A stretch of DNA of 47,196 nt from Ruegeria haliotis (lineage in GTDB: Bacteria > Pseudomonadota > Alphaproteobacteria > Rhodobacterales > Rhodobacteraceae), in the NCBI RefSeq assembly GCF_013377785.1, contig NZ_JABXWT010000022.1, positions 1 to 47,196 of the forward strand, in the 5' to 3' direction. The position numbers and the translations under genes were made by a program. Shown here piece by piece: positions 1 to 8,255 of this stretch; within the stretch, counting starts at the first letter, position 1, and each line of letters begins with the position of its first letter. The notes under the pieces were generated by a model, which was given only the letters and a program-made list of their open reading frames with translations, made no database searches and had not been told where the DNA came from.

Positions 1-72
1 CCGCAACCTAATCACGAGAAAGAAACAGGAACGGAGTACTAACACCTCAATGGCCCGGATCAAGGGGCTGGG

Positions 73-270
73 TCAGTCTGTATTATCTGTCTGGACCTTC
101 AACAGACGCAGCGTATTGGCCACAATCAGCAAGGGCATGCCAATATCCGCTGCGATGCTTGCCCTGATTGGCATCTTGTTGGTGATCGTGGCGATGGCTT
201 TCGGATGGTATGATAGGACCTCAAGATTCCCTGCGGTCCAATGCAAGTAACTCTTACAACAACCAGGGCC
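73..270 (-). pseudogene. C-terminal remnant of a heavy-metal P-type ATPase
   Basis: The minus-strand frame that ends at the TGA at 73-75 reads through ADIGMPLLIVANTLRLL before a short tail. That pattern (A-D-x-G, hydrophobic stretch, then N-x-L-R-L-L) is typical of the last transmembrane helix of ZntA/CadA-type metal-transporting P1B ATPases. The frame is closed upstream by a TAA at 271-273 and holds no phosphorylation (DKTGT) or nucleotide-binding motif, so at most about 50 residues survive. I read it as a decayed gene end. The call rests on one short motif, and a chance resemblance cannot be excluded. Confidence 0.45.
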
Positions 271-407
271 TTAAGACCCGTTGTTCAATTTGTTAGCGAA
301 ATACAGCGCTGCTCTGCTAAACTAATCTGCGCCATTGAAGCCTGTGGGATAGCAACACTATTGCGAACCTCGCGACAACACGTCGTAATCAAAATTGGAC
401 AGAGTAT

Positions 408-680
408 ATGCAAATACGAATTTTAACCGTCCTCGCGGCGCTGTCAGTCACAGCCGGGTGTTCCGAGCAACTGTCGGGGGCTGGCAATGCGGCAAACCGG
501 ATTGGGAATCTTCCTGAATCCGTTCAAGCCCTGGCCGCACCGGGGCAAAATTTGGCCACCGCGCGGCTTCTACCGCAAGACAACTGTTATTGGTACGAAT
601 ACAGCGGACCCGTTGAGACTACCTTGATCCCCCTACGTGCAACGAATGGTGGTCCAATCTGCGTCGCGCGTGAGGCATAA
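408..680 (+). CDS. small outer-membrane-type lipoprotein of unknown function
   Basis: A 90-residue protein with a lipoprotein signal peptide: positive start (MQIR), hydrophobic core, and the lipobox VTAGC with the lipidated Cys at residue 18. The mature part is short, with two further cysteines (in DNCYWYEY and GGPICV) that could form a disulfide in the periplasm. I recognise it only as resembling small conserved Rhodobacteraceae lipoproteins and cannot name a function. It is convergent with the L,D-transpeptidase gene, with 46 bp between the stops; a possible GC-rich hairpin there lacks a clear T-run. The ATG at 408 is preceded by a weak purine-rich stretch. Confidence 0.7.
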   Translation: MQIRILTVLAALSVTAGCSEQLSGAGNAANRIGNLPESVQALAAPGQNLATARLLPQDNCYWYEYSGPVETTLIPLRATNGGPICVAREA

Positions 681-726
681 GCATCAAGGCGGGCAATCAA
701 TCGACCGCCCGGCCCAATGGCGCTTT

Positions 727-1383
727 TCAGCCAGTAACTGTGTCCTCGGCAGAATACAGATAAGCCGTCGAGCCCACTTTGACATTTGGGTAAAGGTCGT
801 TGATGTGGGCCATGATCATGCGGACGCAGCCCGAGCTGGCCCGGCCGCCAATACTTTTGGGTTGCGGCGTCCCATGAATCCTCAGGTAAGTATCGCGGTT
901 CCCGACGTATAGGTACAATGCACGAGAGCCCAAGGCGTTGGTCGGACCGGGCTCCATTCCGTCTTTGAATTGCGCATACTCCGGATTGCGCTCGATCATG
1001 GACGCCGTTGGCGTCCAGCGTGGCCATTCGACCTTGCGCCGGATGGTGTAAGTTCCCGGCTCGTACAGATTTCCACGTGCTATGGCGACGCCATAACGCA
1101 TCGCCGTACCGCCGTCTTCGATATGATAAAGATAGCGCGCTACCGCATCGACATGAATGTCGCCTGGGATCAGCCCATCATTCGCCTGGACCCGTCGAGG
1201 CAGAAAGCGTTCGTGCACCCCCCATGGGTTGGACGTAGCAGCATCATATCCAAGTGGCGTGACCCTGGCGTCCCAACTGGCCTTCTGCGAACCCGTGGGC
1301 CAGGTGTTGGCCAATACCGGGCCGGACACCGATGCTGAAAACAGCGCAGTGGTTGTCTGGATGAAATGACGTCTCGTCAGCAT
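727..1383 (-). CDS. L,D-transpeptidase (YkuD domain), exported
   Basis: A 218-residue protein with an N-terminal export signal (TRRHFIQ followed by a hydrophobic stretch and a VLA-N cleavage region, possibly twin-arginine type). The catalytic YkuD motif is complete: HGTPQP at residues 170-175 and SSGCVRM at 183-189, with Cys186 as nucleophile and His170 as partner. Enzymes of this family make 3-3 cross-links in peptidoglycan or attach proteins to it in the periplasm. The upstream stretch with YHIEDGGTAMRYGVAIAR matches the usual start of the YkuD fold. No LysM or other extra domain is present. It appears to be a single-gene unit, separated by 162 bp from the racemase gene transcribed in the same direction. 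Confidence 0.88.
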   Translation of the reverse strand: MLTRRHFIQTTTALFSASVSGPVLANTWPTGSQKASWDARVTPLGYDAATSNPWGVHERFLPRRVQANDGLIPGDIHVDAVARYLYHIEDGGTAMRYGVAIARGNLYEPGTYTIRRKVEWPRWTPTASMIERNPEYAQFKDGMEPGPTNALGSRALYLYVGNRDTYLRIHGTPQPKSIGGRASSGCVRMIMAHINDLYPNVKVGSTAYLYSAEDTVTG

Positions 1384-1545
1384 AATCCCGATCCTGATTC
1401 ACAATCATGTTGTGCTGGTGGCATGGTCCAGCCATCAGTATCGACTCATAATGCCCCTGATAGCTTGAGCATCAAGAGGTTTCTGATCACGATTGATGCA
1501 TCCGATCAGCCCTGTGACAAATAACTGTCGGTCAATCGCTGCCTG

Positions 1546-2223
1546 TCACGCATAAGAACACAACTTGGATGTCGTCAGTTTGGCTTTCACCAACGCTTCG
1601 GCAAAGGTGACCGCGCATGCGACGCCGTCAACGACAGGCAGGCCGAATTCTCCCGAAAGCTGCGACATCAAATCGGTCATGCCCGCACAGCCCAGAACAA
1701 TAGCCTCGGCTCGATCCTCATCAATGGCCGCGCGGATCTCTGCCCGGATCTTGTCGATGGTCTGAGGGTCGTTTTCCTCAAGCTTCAGAACAGGGACATC
1801 CGAGGCCCGGACCCGGACACAGCGGCGATCCAGACCATAGCGCAACAGATTGGCCTCTAATCCCGCCAGTGACCGCGATAACGTGGTTATGACGCTGAAT
1901 TTTGGACTAATCATTGACGCCGCGTGATAGGCCGCCTCGCCTACTCCGATCACCGGCGCCGAGGTGACGCAGCGCACCGCATCGACCCCTGTGTCATCGA
2001 AACAGGCAACGACGATTGCATCCACATCCGGATAAGCCGCCACCGTATCCAACAACCCCGGAACGCAGGTGGACACGTCCAGATAGCCCTGAATGCTGGG
2101 TGGTCCCTCTTGCGAGTTCGTGGCGATAACCTCGGTTTCGGGATGCGCGACGGCACGCGCCGCTGCTTCAATCTTTCGGGTCATGGAACTGGTGGTATTG
2201 GGATTGACGACGAGCAGTTTCAC
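1546..2223 (-). CDS. Asp/Glu/hydantoin racemase family protein
   Basis: A 225-residue cytoplasmic enzyme beginning MKLLVVNPNTT, the usual start of hydantoin/aspartate racemases. The two catalytic cysteines of the family are in place: Cys74 in VVACFDDTG and Cys179 in VLGCAGMTD. The family interconverts enantiomers without a cofactor by a two-base mechanism; relatives include allantoin and hydantoin racemases and arylmalonate decarboxylases, so the substrate is open. It is the last gene of a five-gene transporter operon, 7 bp after the upstream ATPase gene, which suggests that it acts on the imported compound or its first product, for example a chiral amide, hydantoin or amino acid derivative. 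Confidence 0.82.
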   Translation of the reverse strand: MKLLVVNPNTTSSMTRKIEAAARAVAHPETEVIATNSQEGPPSIQGYLDVSTCVPGLLDTVAAYPDVDAIVVACFDDTGVDAVRCVTSAPVIGVGEAAYHAASMISPKFSVITTLSRSLAGLEANLLRYGLDRRCVRVRASDVPVLKLEENDPQTIDKIRAEIRAAIDEDRAEAIVLGCAGMTDLMSQLSGEFGLPVVDGVACAVTFAEALVKAKLTTSKLCSYA

Positions 2224-2230
2224 AACATCC

Positions 2231-2953
2231 TCACACTTCTCCGCCCAGATAGGCGGCTTTGATCCGGGGGTCGGTCAGAAGTTCTTTGGAATTTCCTGAG
2301 ATCACCACATTTCCGGTGGTCAATGCATAGGCGCGGTGGGAAATGGACAGCGCCATACGCGAGTTCTGTTCGACGAGCAGAACCGAGACACCTTCGTCGC
2401 GGTTGATGGCAACAATGGATCGGGCAATGTCCTGCACCAGCTTGGGCGCAATCCCCAACGACGGCTCATCCAACAGCAGCAACCGCGGTTTGGCCATCAA
2501 CGCGCGCCCGATCACCATCATCTGCTGTTCGCCACCCGACAGGGTTCCGGCCGACTGAGAATAACGTTCCTTCAGGCGCGGAAATCTTGCCAGCACCGAG
2601 TCCAGCGTTTGCTGAATGCCTGCCTTGTCTGACCGGGTAAACGCCCCCATCAGCAGGTTGTCCTTCACTGTCATGTAAGGAAAAACGCGCCGTCCTTCTG
2701 GCACCATGGCGATGCCTTTGGACACGATCTCGGCAGGGTTGGCCCCGTCTATCTGCTCGCCCTCAAACGCAACCGAACCAGATTTGACCTTGGCCAGCCC
2801 TGTGATTGCCCGCAGAATTGAACTTTTGCCCGCCCCATTTGCACCGATCAGGGCAACTGTTTCACCTTGCTCCAGATCGATCGACACACCTTTCAGCGCA
2901 TAGACGTGATCGTAGTAAAGCTCGACATCCTTGAATTCCAACATCTTTGTCAT
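2231..2953 (-). CDS. livF: branched-chain amino acid/amide-type ABC transporter ATPase (LivF-like)
   Basis: A 240-residue ABC ATPase. Visible motifs are Walker A (GANGAGKSS), the signature LSGGEQQMMVIGRAL, Walker B (LLLLDEPSLG) and the switch His region (LLVEQN). The phrases MVPEGRRVFPYMTVKDNL and EQNSRMALSISHRAYAL are typical of LivF, the smaller of the two ATPases in HAAT-family importers. It sits 3 bp after the LivG-like gene and 7 bp before the racemase gene. The start could also be the Met at codon 4. The symbol denotes subfamily only; the neighbours argue for a substrate other than leucine. Confidence 0.9.
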   Translation of the reverse strand: MTKMLEFKDVELYYDHVYALKGVSIDLEQGETVALIGANGAGKSSILRAITGLAKVKSGSVAFEGEQIDGANPAEIVSKGIAMVPEGRRVFPYMTVKDNLLMGAFTRSDKAGIQQTLDSVLARFPRLKERYSQSAGTLSGGEQQMMVIGRALMAKPRLLLLDEPSLGIAPKLVQDIARSIVAINRDEGVSVLLVEQNSRMALSISHRAYALTTGNVVISGNSKELLTDPRIKAAYLGGEV

Positions 2954-2956
2954 GGC

Positions 2957-3739
2957 TCAGATCCCGATCTCGTCATCTGCGCTGCCTAGATAGGCTTCGA
3001 TGACCTTTTCGTTGTTCTGGATTTCCGCGGGCGTGCCTTCGGCGATCATTTCGCCAAAATTCAGTACCACGATCCTGTCAGAGATATTCATCACCGCTGG
3101 CATGTCGTGTTCCACCAACAGCACGGTAACGCCCCTGTCGTCGCGGACTTTGCGCACCAGATTGACCATTTTCATGGTCTCGTCGTGGTTCATACCGGCA
3201 AAAGGCTCATCCAGCAGCAGGACCTTGGGATCAGTGGCAAGGCCGATGGCAATCCCCAGCGCCCGCAAATTGCCCTGCGGCAGGTTTGAGGCTTGCTCAT
3301 TGGCAATCTCGGTCATGCCAAGGAATTCAATCAGATCGTCGGCATATCGCCCAAAGCTGTCGACATCCTCATGCGCCATCCTCGAGCCCCAGAAATACCC
3401 CGCCAGAGAGGCGCGGGCCCGCAAATGCTGGGCGACGATGATGCTTTCGCGCACGGTCATCGACTTGAAGATCGTGGTTTCCTGAAACGTTCGAACAACA
3501 CCCTTGCGTGCCACCACATGCGGTTTCAGGTTCGAGATACGCTCGCCCTTGAACAGTACCTCGCCGGTGGTCGTGGGCAGGAAGGACGAGATCATCTTGA
3601 ACAGCGTGCTCTTCCCCGCCCCATTTGGCCCGATCACCGAGAGGATTTCGTTTTCATTCACGTTGAACGAGATATCGCTGTTGGCTGTCAAACCGCCGAA
3701 TTTCCTGGTGACATGCCGGACTTCCAGAAGATGGCTCAT
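2957..3739 (-). CDS. livG: branched-chain amino acid/amide-type ABC transporter ATPase (LivG-like)
   Basis: A 260-residue ATPase with Walker A (GPNGAGKST), Walker B (VLLLDEPFAGMN) and a terminal C-loop (IEAYLG) typical of LivG. The signature reads LPQGNLRALGIA instead of LSGGQ; a degenerate signature is normal in LivG (often LPYGQQRRLEIA), so activity is not in doubt. RTFQETTIFKSMTVRESIIVAQH is the characteristic Q-loop region (quoted in part: TFQETTIFKSMTV). The gene overlaps the upstream permease gene by 4 bp, so the two are probably translationally coupled. The product should pair with the LivF-like ATPase on the cytoplasmic face of the two permeases. Confidence 0.9.
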   Translation of the reverse strand: MSHLLEVRHVTRKFGGLTANSDISFNVNENEILSVIGPNGAGKSTLFKMISSFLPTTTGEVLFKGERISNLKPHVVARKGVVRTFQETTIFKSMTVRESIIVAQHLRARASLAGYFWGSRMAHEDVDSFGRYADDLIEFLGMTEIANEQASNLPQGNLRALGIAIGLATDPKVLLLDEPFAGMNHDETMKMVNLVRKVRDDRGVTVLLVEHDMPAVMNISDRIVVLNFGEMIAEGTPAEIQNNEKVIEAYLGSADDEIGI

Positions 3740-4722
3740 CTGTCCGCTCCTTTCTTGCCCGGCAGCCGCAGGCTAAGCAGCCCGTTGGGCAGAAACAGCA
3801 TCAGGATGATCAGCAGGCTGGAATAGGCCAGCAATTGAAAGCGACCAAGTTCGAACAACAGGTCCCAGCCGAAATACAGCACCAGCGTGCCCAGCATCGG
3901 ACCAAACACATATCCCAGACCACCAAGGAAGCAGTTCAGCATAAAGTTCACACTGTCCGCGACCTGAAAGCTGGAGGGATAGACCGACTGCGCGATCGAT
4001 CCAAACATGGCGCCGCCAATGCCGCCCAGAAAGGACGAAATCGAAAACACGATGACGCGGATATACGAGATGTTGACGCCAATGGAACTTGCCAGTTCCT
4101 CGTTCTGTTGCATCGACCGACACAGGTGGCCAAGCCGCGAGTTCACCAGCCGGTACATGGCCGCGAAGGTCAACACCATCAGCACGCAGGCCGCGTAGTA
4201 AAAGGCCAGCCTGGGGTTTTCCAGCGTTGCAAAATCCGGGATCAGCGTCAGGCCAAAGATTGAGATACCACCTGGCAGCGGGATCGAGGTGATGCCCTTT
4301 GCCCCATTGGTAATTGGCAGAGCCAAAGCGGTCAGCGTGACCACCTGCGTCAGCACCAGTGAGATCATGGCGAAGTAGACACCACGCAAGCGCAGGATCG
4401 GCACACCGATCACAATCGCCACGGCGGCTGCGAACAACCCGGCCAGTGGCAACGACAGCCAGAAAGACATGCCCGCTTTTGTCACCAGAATGGCCGAGAC
4501 ATAGGCTCCGATCAGGGCAAAGGCACCCTGACCGATATTGATACGACCGATATAGAAGGTCAGCCAGACGCCCGCGCTGGCGATGGACAGCAGCGCCACT
4601 GAGGTCAGTGTATAGTACAAATCGGATCTGCCCGAGGCCACGACGAAGGCAGGCACTGCGATAAAGATCGCCAGCAGAAACACCGCCAGCCCGGCCCATT
4701 GGATCATATTCAGTTTTGGCAC
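3736..4722 (-). CDS. livM: branched-chain amino acid/amide-type ABC transporter permease (LivM-like)
   Basis: A 328-residue integral membrane protein with about nine hydrophobic segments. Diagnostic LivM stretches are FYIGRINIGQGAFALIGAY near residue 57 and LRLRGVYFAMISLVLTQ near residue 110, as well as GGLGYVFGPMLGT near the C-terminus, a conserved stretch of the family. It forms the transmembrane channel with the LivH-like permease. It lies 4 bp after that gene and overlaps the LivG-like gene by 4 bp. Its length is within the usual range for the family (about 300-420 residues), at the shorter end because the long N-terminal extension of E. coli LivM is missing. Confidence 0.9.
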   Translation of the reverse strand: MPKLNMIQWAGLAVFLLAIFIAVPAFVVASGRSDLYYTLTSVALLSIASAGVWLTFYIGRINIGQGAFALIGAYVSAILVTKAGMSFWLSLPLAGLFAAAVAIVIGVPILRLRGVYFAMISLVLTQVVTLTALALPITNGAKGITSIPLPGGISIFGLTLIPDFATLENPRLAFYYAACVLMVLTFAAMYRLVNSRLGHLCRSMQQNEELASSIGVNISYIRVIVFSISSFLGGIGGAMFGSIAQSVYPSSFQVADSVNFMLNCFLGGLGYVFGPMLGTLVLYFGWDLLFELGRFQLLAYSSLLIILMLFLPNGLLSLRLPGKKGADR

Positions 4723-4726
4723 GGCT

Positions 4727-5596
4727 CTAACCCCACGGCTTGCCCATCAGCCCCTGCGGGCGGATGGCAAGGAAAATCATCAGCGATACAAAGATCAGCA
4801 GGTAGGTGATGTCGCCATATTGCGACAAAACTGCCAAACCGATGGCTTCCATAAAGCCAAGGATGATTCCACCCGCAATCGCGCCGGAAATCACCCCCGC
4901 ACCACCGATCATCACCATCATGAACGCTTTGATCGAGGTCGGTCCGCCCATACCCAGATTGACCCCCGTGATAGTCACCAGCAATCCGCCAACCAGCCCG
5001 GCCAGCATCGCGCCCAACGCAAACCCGATCATCGAATAGCGCGCGACATTGACGCCCATCAGCTGCGCTGCGGTTCTGTCCTGTGCCAGCGCGCGCAGGG
5101 CGCGACCGGTTTTGGAATATTGCATGAACAGGATGAATGAGACGATCGACAGTATGGCCAAAACGCAGATCAGAATGCGGTCATACGGCATGATCAACTT
5201 GAAATCCCAGTTGAAAACCCCGTCGACGATCTTGGGCACACCACGTTGTTTTTCGCCAAAAACCAGCAAGATCACCGCATCGAAGAAAAAGGCCAGTCCC
5301 GCCGCCAGCAGCATTGTGCTTTCCTCGCGGTTGGACCTTCGGATGACGGGTGCGAACAGAAATCTCTCGATCAGCGCGCCGAGGACGGCAAGCGTGATGC
5401 ACGAAGCCAACAACGCCAGCACAAACGGCCAACCCAGTTGCCCATAAAACGTATAAGTGACGAATCCACCCAGAACGTACATTTGCCCGTGGGCAAAGTT
5501 CAGCACATTCATCAGGGCGAAAATCAGCGTCAAACCCAGGGCGATCATCGCATATTGCGCGCCCAGGTAGATGCCATTTGCTAGTATCTGTTCCAT
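4727..5596 (-). CDS. livH: branched-chain amino acid/amide-type ABC transporter permease (LivH-like)
   Basis: A 289-residue permease with about eight membrane segments. The N-terminal signature GAQYAMIALGLTLIFALMNV, followed by NFAHGQMYVLGGF, and the C-terminal IRPQGLMG are hallmark LivH motifs. It is the second gene of the operon, 95 bp after the binding-protein gene; that gap holds a strong GC hairpin (5622-5646). Of the two permeases, LivH proteins are the more conserved. Substrate specificity cannot be read from it. Confidence 0.91.
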   Translation of the reverse strand: MEQILANGIYLGAQYAMIALGLTLIFALMNVLNFAHGQMYVLGGFVTYTFYGQLGWPFVLALLASCITLAVLGALIERFLFAPVIRRSNREESTMLLAAGLAFFFDAVILLVFGEKQRGVPKIVDGVFNWDFKLIMPYDRILICVLAILSIVSFILFMQYSKTGRALRALAQDRTAAQLMGVNVARYSMIGFALGAMLAGLVGGLLVTITGVNLGMGGPTSIKAFMMVMIGGAGVISGAIAGGIILGFMEAIGLAVLSQYGDITYLLIFVSLMIFLAIRPQGLMGKPWG

Positions 5597-5621
5597 GATT
5601 GTCCCGCGTAAGGTTCGCGTG

Positions 5622-5646
5622 CCCCGGGCCGTTTATCGGCCCGGGG
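5622..5646 (-). promoter_or_regulatory. intercistronic stem-loop after the substrate-binding protein gene
   Basis: CCCCGGGCCG at 5622-5631 and its exact complement at 5637-5646 form a 10-bp stem with a 5-base loop. No T-run follows on the minus strand, so it is not a standard intrinsic terminator. Hairpins right behind binding-protein genes commonly protect the upstream mRNA from 3' exonucleases and raise binding protein over permease levels; that role is inferred here. The tauA-tauB gap at 23568-23593 holds an analogous hairpin. Confidence 0.7.
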
Positions 5647-5691
5647 AGTGAGTTGCTCGTTAGGCTTTGCCCTGTGTCTGGGAGTCTTACC

Positions 5692-6879
5692 TCAGTCGAC
5701 TTCTGCGACGAACAGCGTGTCGAATTTACCGTCCTGGTAGACATTCACCACAAGTGGCACCGCGATCTGACGTTTCTGCCCGAACGATGTAGACCCGACA
5801 TATCGCATCTTTGCGTCACCATTCATAAAGGGGTTGGGCGCTTCGAATGTATCCATGGTGGTTTGGAACGCGCTGACATCGTCAATGCCGGCGGGGTTCG
5901 CGTTCAACGTCGCCAGAATGTACTCCAGCGCATAGACCTTGGTGTTCGACTCGTCGTTGTATTCGCCGAACATATCGGTATAGCGCTTGACGAATTCCTT
6001 CATGTCATCGGATGCGATTTCCGGTGTCGAGGCGCCGCCGACAGAGATGAACCCGTTGGCCAGGTCCCCTGCCCCTTCGCGCAATACCGTTGCGTCCTGC
6101 GCGGTTTCGGTCGAGATGACGCCCTGGAACCCAAGCTCGCGCGCTGAACGGATCAGCTGCGGTGCGTTGGCTGGGGAAACCCCGGACAGAACCAGCAGGT
6201 CGGGCTGGGTGCGCATAACAGGCGTCAGGACCGGCGTGAAATCTGTGGTATCCACCTGATACGTGACGTTGTCAGAAACGACCTCTAGCCCAAGTGCGTT
6301 GGCGGCCTCGATGCCTCCGTCGCGCTGACTCAGTGGATCGGATTCGTTCGCGGCCACGAAAGCGACTGTCTGAACGCCTTTCTCATCGCGCAGATACTTA
6401 TAGATTGCCGGACCGGACTGATAGTTTGCGACCATGCCCAGAACCGCATTCGACGCGGGCGCCGTGTACAGTTCTTTTGGGAAAGCATAGGGGAAATACA
6501 TGATGCCCTGCGCTTCGGCTACGGGGCGCACCGCAGCGGCCCCGTCATCAACGTTGGGCCCAACCACATAGTGGATGCCCTCTTGCGCCATCTTTTCCAT
6601 ACCGGCAATGGCGCGCTTGGGGTCTTTTTGATCATCGAACGAGACGATCTCGATGTCATAAGTGGTGTCCCCGATCTTGTAGCCGCCGGATTCATTGATC
6701 CAGTCGGCGCGGGCCTCCATCGAGCGTTGATTGGAGATTCCCCAAGCTGCGGCCGGACCCGATGTCACCCCTACAAATCCGATCTTGAGAACCGGGTTTT
6801 CGGCCCATACAGCCGATGCCATTGCGGAAACCGACACGGCCAGCGCAACGGACGTTTTCATCAAAGTTCTGCGTTTCAT
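5692..6879 (-). CDS. periplasmic substrate-binding protein of a HAAT-family (Liv/Urt-type) ABC transporter
   Basis: A 395-residue protein. I chose the ATG at 6879 because GGGAGGA lies at the right distance upstream and the signal peptide then starts MKRRTLMKTSVALAV, ending near AVWA-EN (residue 26); a longer reading frame to 6930 adds residues without signal-peptide character. The mature protein has the type I periplasmic-binding fold (VLKIGFVGVTSGPAAAWG at the start, YVVGPNVDDGAAAVRPVAEA, then QPDLLVLSGVSPANAPQLIR). This is the Leu/Ile/Val, urea and amide receptor family. First gene of the operon. The ligand is unknown; the racemase at the operon's end points to a chiral amide, hydantoin or related compound. 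Confidence 0.88.
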   Translation of the reverse strand: MKRRTLMKTSVALAVSVSAMASAVWAENPVLKIGFVGVTSGPAAAWGISNQRSMEARADWINESGGYKIGDTTYDIEIVSFDDQKDPKRAIAGMEKMAQEGIHYVVGPNVDDGAAAVRPVAEAQGIMYFPYAFPKELYTAPASNAVLGMVANYQSGPAIYKYLRDEKGVQTVAFVAANESDPLSQRDGGIEAANALGLEVVSDNVTYQVDTTDFTPVLTPVMRTQPDLLVLSGVSPANAPQLIRSARELGFQGVISTETAQDATVLREGAGDLANGFISVGGASTPEIASDDMKEFVKRYTDMFGEYNDESNTKVYALEYILATLNANPAGIDDVSAFQTTMDTFEAPNPFMNGDAKMRYVGSTSFGQKRQIAVPLVVNVYQDGKFDTLFVAEVD

Positions 6880-6963
6880 TTTATCCTCCCTACTGAGGGT
6901 TCCACGCCTCTGCCGGACGTTTTTGATCAATTTGCACCATCAGTCGAATCTCGACGTGCAGTT

Positions 6964-7028
6964 CAATTACCATTTTGTTAACAATCTTTGTCAACACTTT
7001 TTATCGACACGATTGTTGCCATTGTCGA
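6964..7028. promoter_or_regulatory. divergent promoter/operator region of the ABC operon and the GntR gene
   Basis: On the minus strand a TTGACA box (6989-6994) is followed, at a spacing of about 17-19 bases, by a TAATTG-like -10 (near 6964-6969), pointing into the binding-protein gene. The perfect palindrome TTGTTAACAA (6975-6984) lies between the two boxes and fits the TNGT-Nx-ACNA pattern reported for FadR-type GntR operators. A second inverted repeat, TCGACA-N13-TGTCGA, lies at 7004-7028. Repression or activation by the adjacent GntR regulator is inferred from position. Confidence 0.5.
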
Positions 7029-7107
7029 CGAGGCGCTCATATATTGTCAGAACAGGGCCTTGCAGATATTAGCAATCGTCCAGCCCTTTCTGCCAATATG
7101 GATCGAG

Positions 7108-7821
7108 ATGACGAACGACGCCCAACAAAAGCTCAACACCATGCAAACCGACCCCGATGAACAGATGATCGTCGACCGCATCTACTCGGCAGTCATGGAA
7201 CAAAAGCTCGCTCCGAGAACCAAGTTGAGCGAAGCAGCGTTGTGCGAGACGTTTGGTGTTGGCCGCATGCGTGTCCGCCGCGCCCTGCTGCTGCTAGACA
7301 GTCAGGGCATCGTTGATTTACGATCCAATCGGGGTGCGTATGTCGCCTGCCCCAGCGCGGATGAGGCTCGCGAGGTCTTTGCCGCCAGATTGATGATTGA
7401 AACCGGCATTGTCCGTGAATTGGCACGCGGCGTCAGCGATACCGGGCTAAGCGCCCTACGACGACATATCGAACAGGAAGACATCGCCCGCACAAAGGAT
7501 GACCGCACCGAAATGATCCGGCTTTCGGGGGCTTTTCACGTGGAATTGGCCCGATGTCACGACAATACGGTTCTCACGCGTGTCGTCCGAGAGCTGGTGA
7601 CACGGTCGTCATTGATCGTTGCCCTGTTCGGAGCCAACCGAAGCTCCACCTGTCCCGATGACGAACATGCGTCGATTATCGAAGCAATCGCCGATGGTGA
7701 CCCACAGGCGGCAGAGGACTCTATCCGGCATCACATCCTTCACGTTCAGAACGGCCTCGATCTTGAACAAAGCCAAAAGGCCGAACCTGACCTGGCAAAG
7801 ATACTCACCGGCCGCATGTAG
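7108..7821 (+). CDS. GntR family (FadR/FCD) transcriptional regulator
   Basis: From the ATG at 7108 this is a 237-residue regulator; the frame is open back to 6988, but the extra 40 residues are hydrophobic and unlike a GntR N-terminus. Met at 7141 is another possible start. The winged helix spans about residues 18-80 (IYSAVMEQKLAPRTKLSEAA, then FGVGRMRVRRALLLLDSQGIV). The C-terminal FCD domain follows, with FHVELARCHDN and late histidines (HHILH) suited to binding a metal and a carboxylate effector. It is divergent from the Liv-type operon and is the obvious candidate regulator, with palindromes in the shared upstream region. Confidence 0.88.
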   Translation: MTNDAQQKLNTMQTDPDEQMIVDRIYSAVMEQKLAPRTKLSEAALCETFGVGRMRVRRALLLLDSQGIVDLRSNRGAYVACPSADEAREVFAARLMIETGIVRELARGVSDTGLSALRRHIEQEDIARTKDDRTEMIRLSGAFHVELARCHDNTVLTRVVRELVTRSSLIVALFGANRSSTCPDDEHASIIEAIADGDPQAAEDSIRHHILHVQNGLDLEQSQKAEPDLAKILTGRM

Positions 7822-8255
7822 GACACGGGCTCCGGGTCTTTCGCAAAGGTCTTGGAGTGTCAGGGCAGACAAGAATGTCGCTGGGCAAAGAGCGTGATGT
7901 GCAACACCGATAGTACGCGGACGCCGAACGACGCCTGCTTCCCGAGATTTTCCCGCCCCCAGCCAACCCCGATCTCGTGCCCTTGCAGCGGGATTGCCAA
8001 CCGATTGTCAAAGTTTGCGACCAACTCCGGTGGAGCGTGCAGCCGCTTCCACGTTCAGTGCCCATCGCCGGTCGACATTTCGTCATTCACAGTATGACAA
8101 ACATCAAGTGTTGCAGTTCTACGTCACCACCTGAGTTCGGGTGGCGCTCACCTTCATTATTCCATTGTACTGTTGAGGTTTGCGCCCTTTGTTGCTTTTC
8201 TTGCGGCTCTCATTGTCAGACCGGTGTTTTCGCTCTTCATGTTAAGGTACTGCAT
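7822..8255. other. 434-bp gap without a supported gene
   Basis: The stretch between the GntR stop and the GT-C-like gene is open in one plus-strand frame from 7977, but that reading is rich in Cys, Ser and Pro and has no ribosome binding site or domain. I see no tRNA, repeat or clear terminator. AAGG at 8244-8247, just before the ATG at 8256, is the ribosome binding site of the next gene. Confidence 0.5.

Noticed and set aside
7977..8255. N-terminal extension of the GT-C-like protein
   Set aside because: The extra 93 residues are rich in Cys and Ser without a membrane segment or ribosome binding site, and a normal start follows at 8256.
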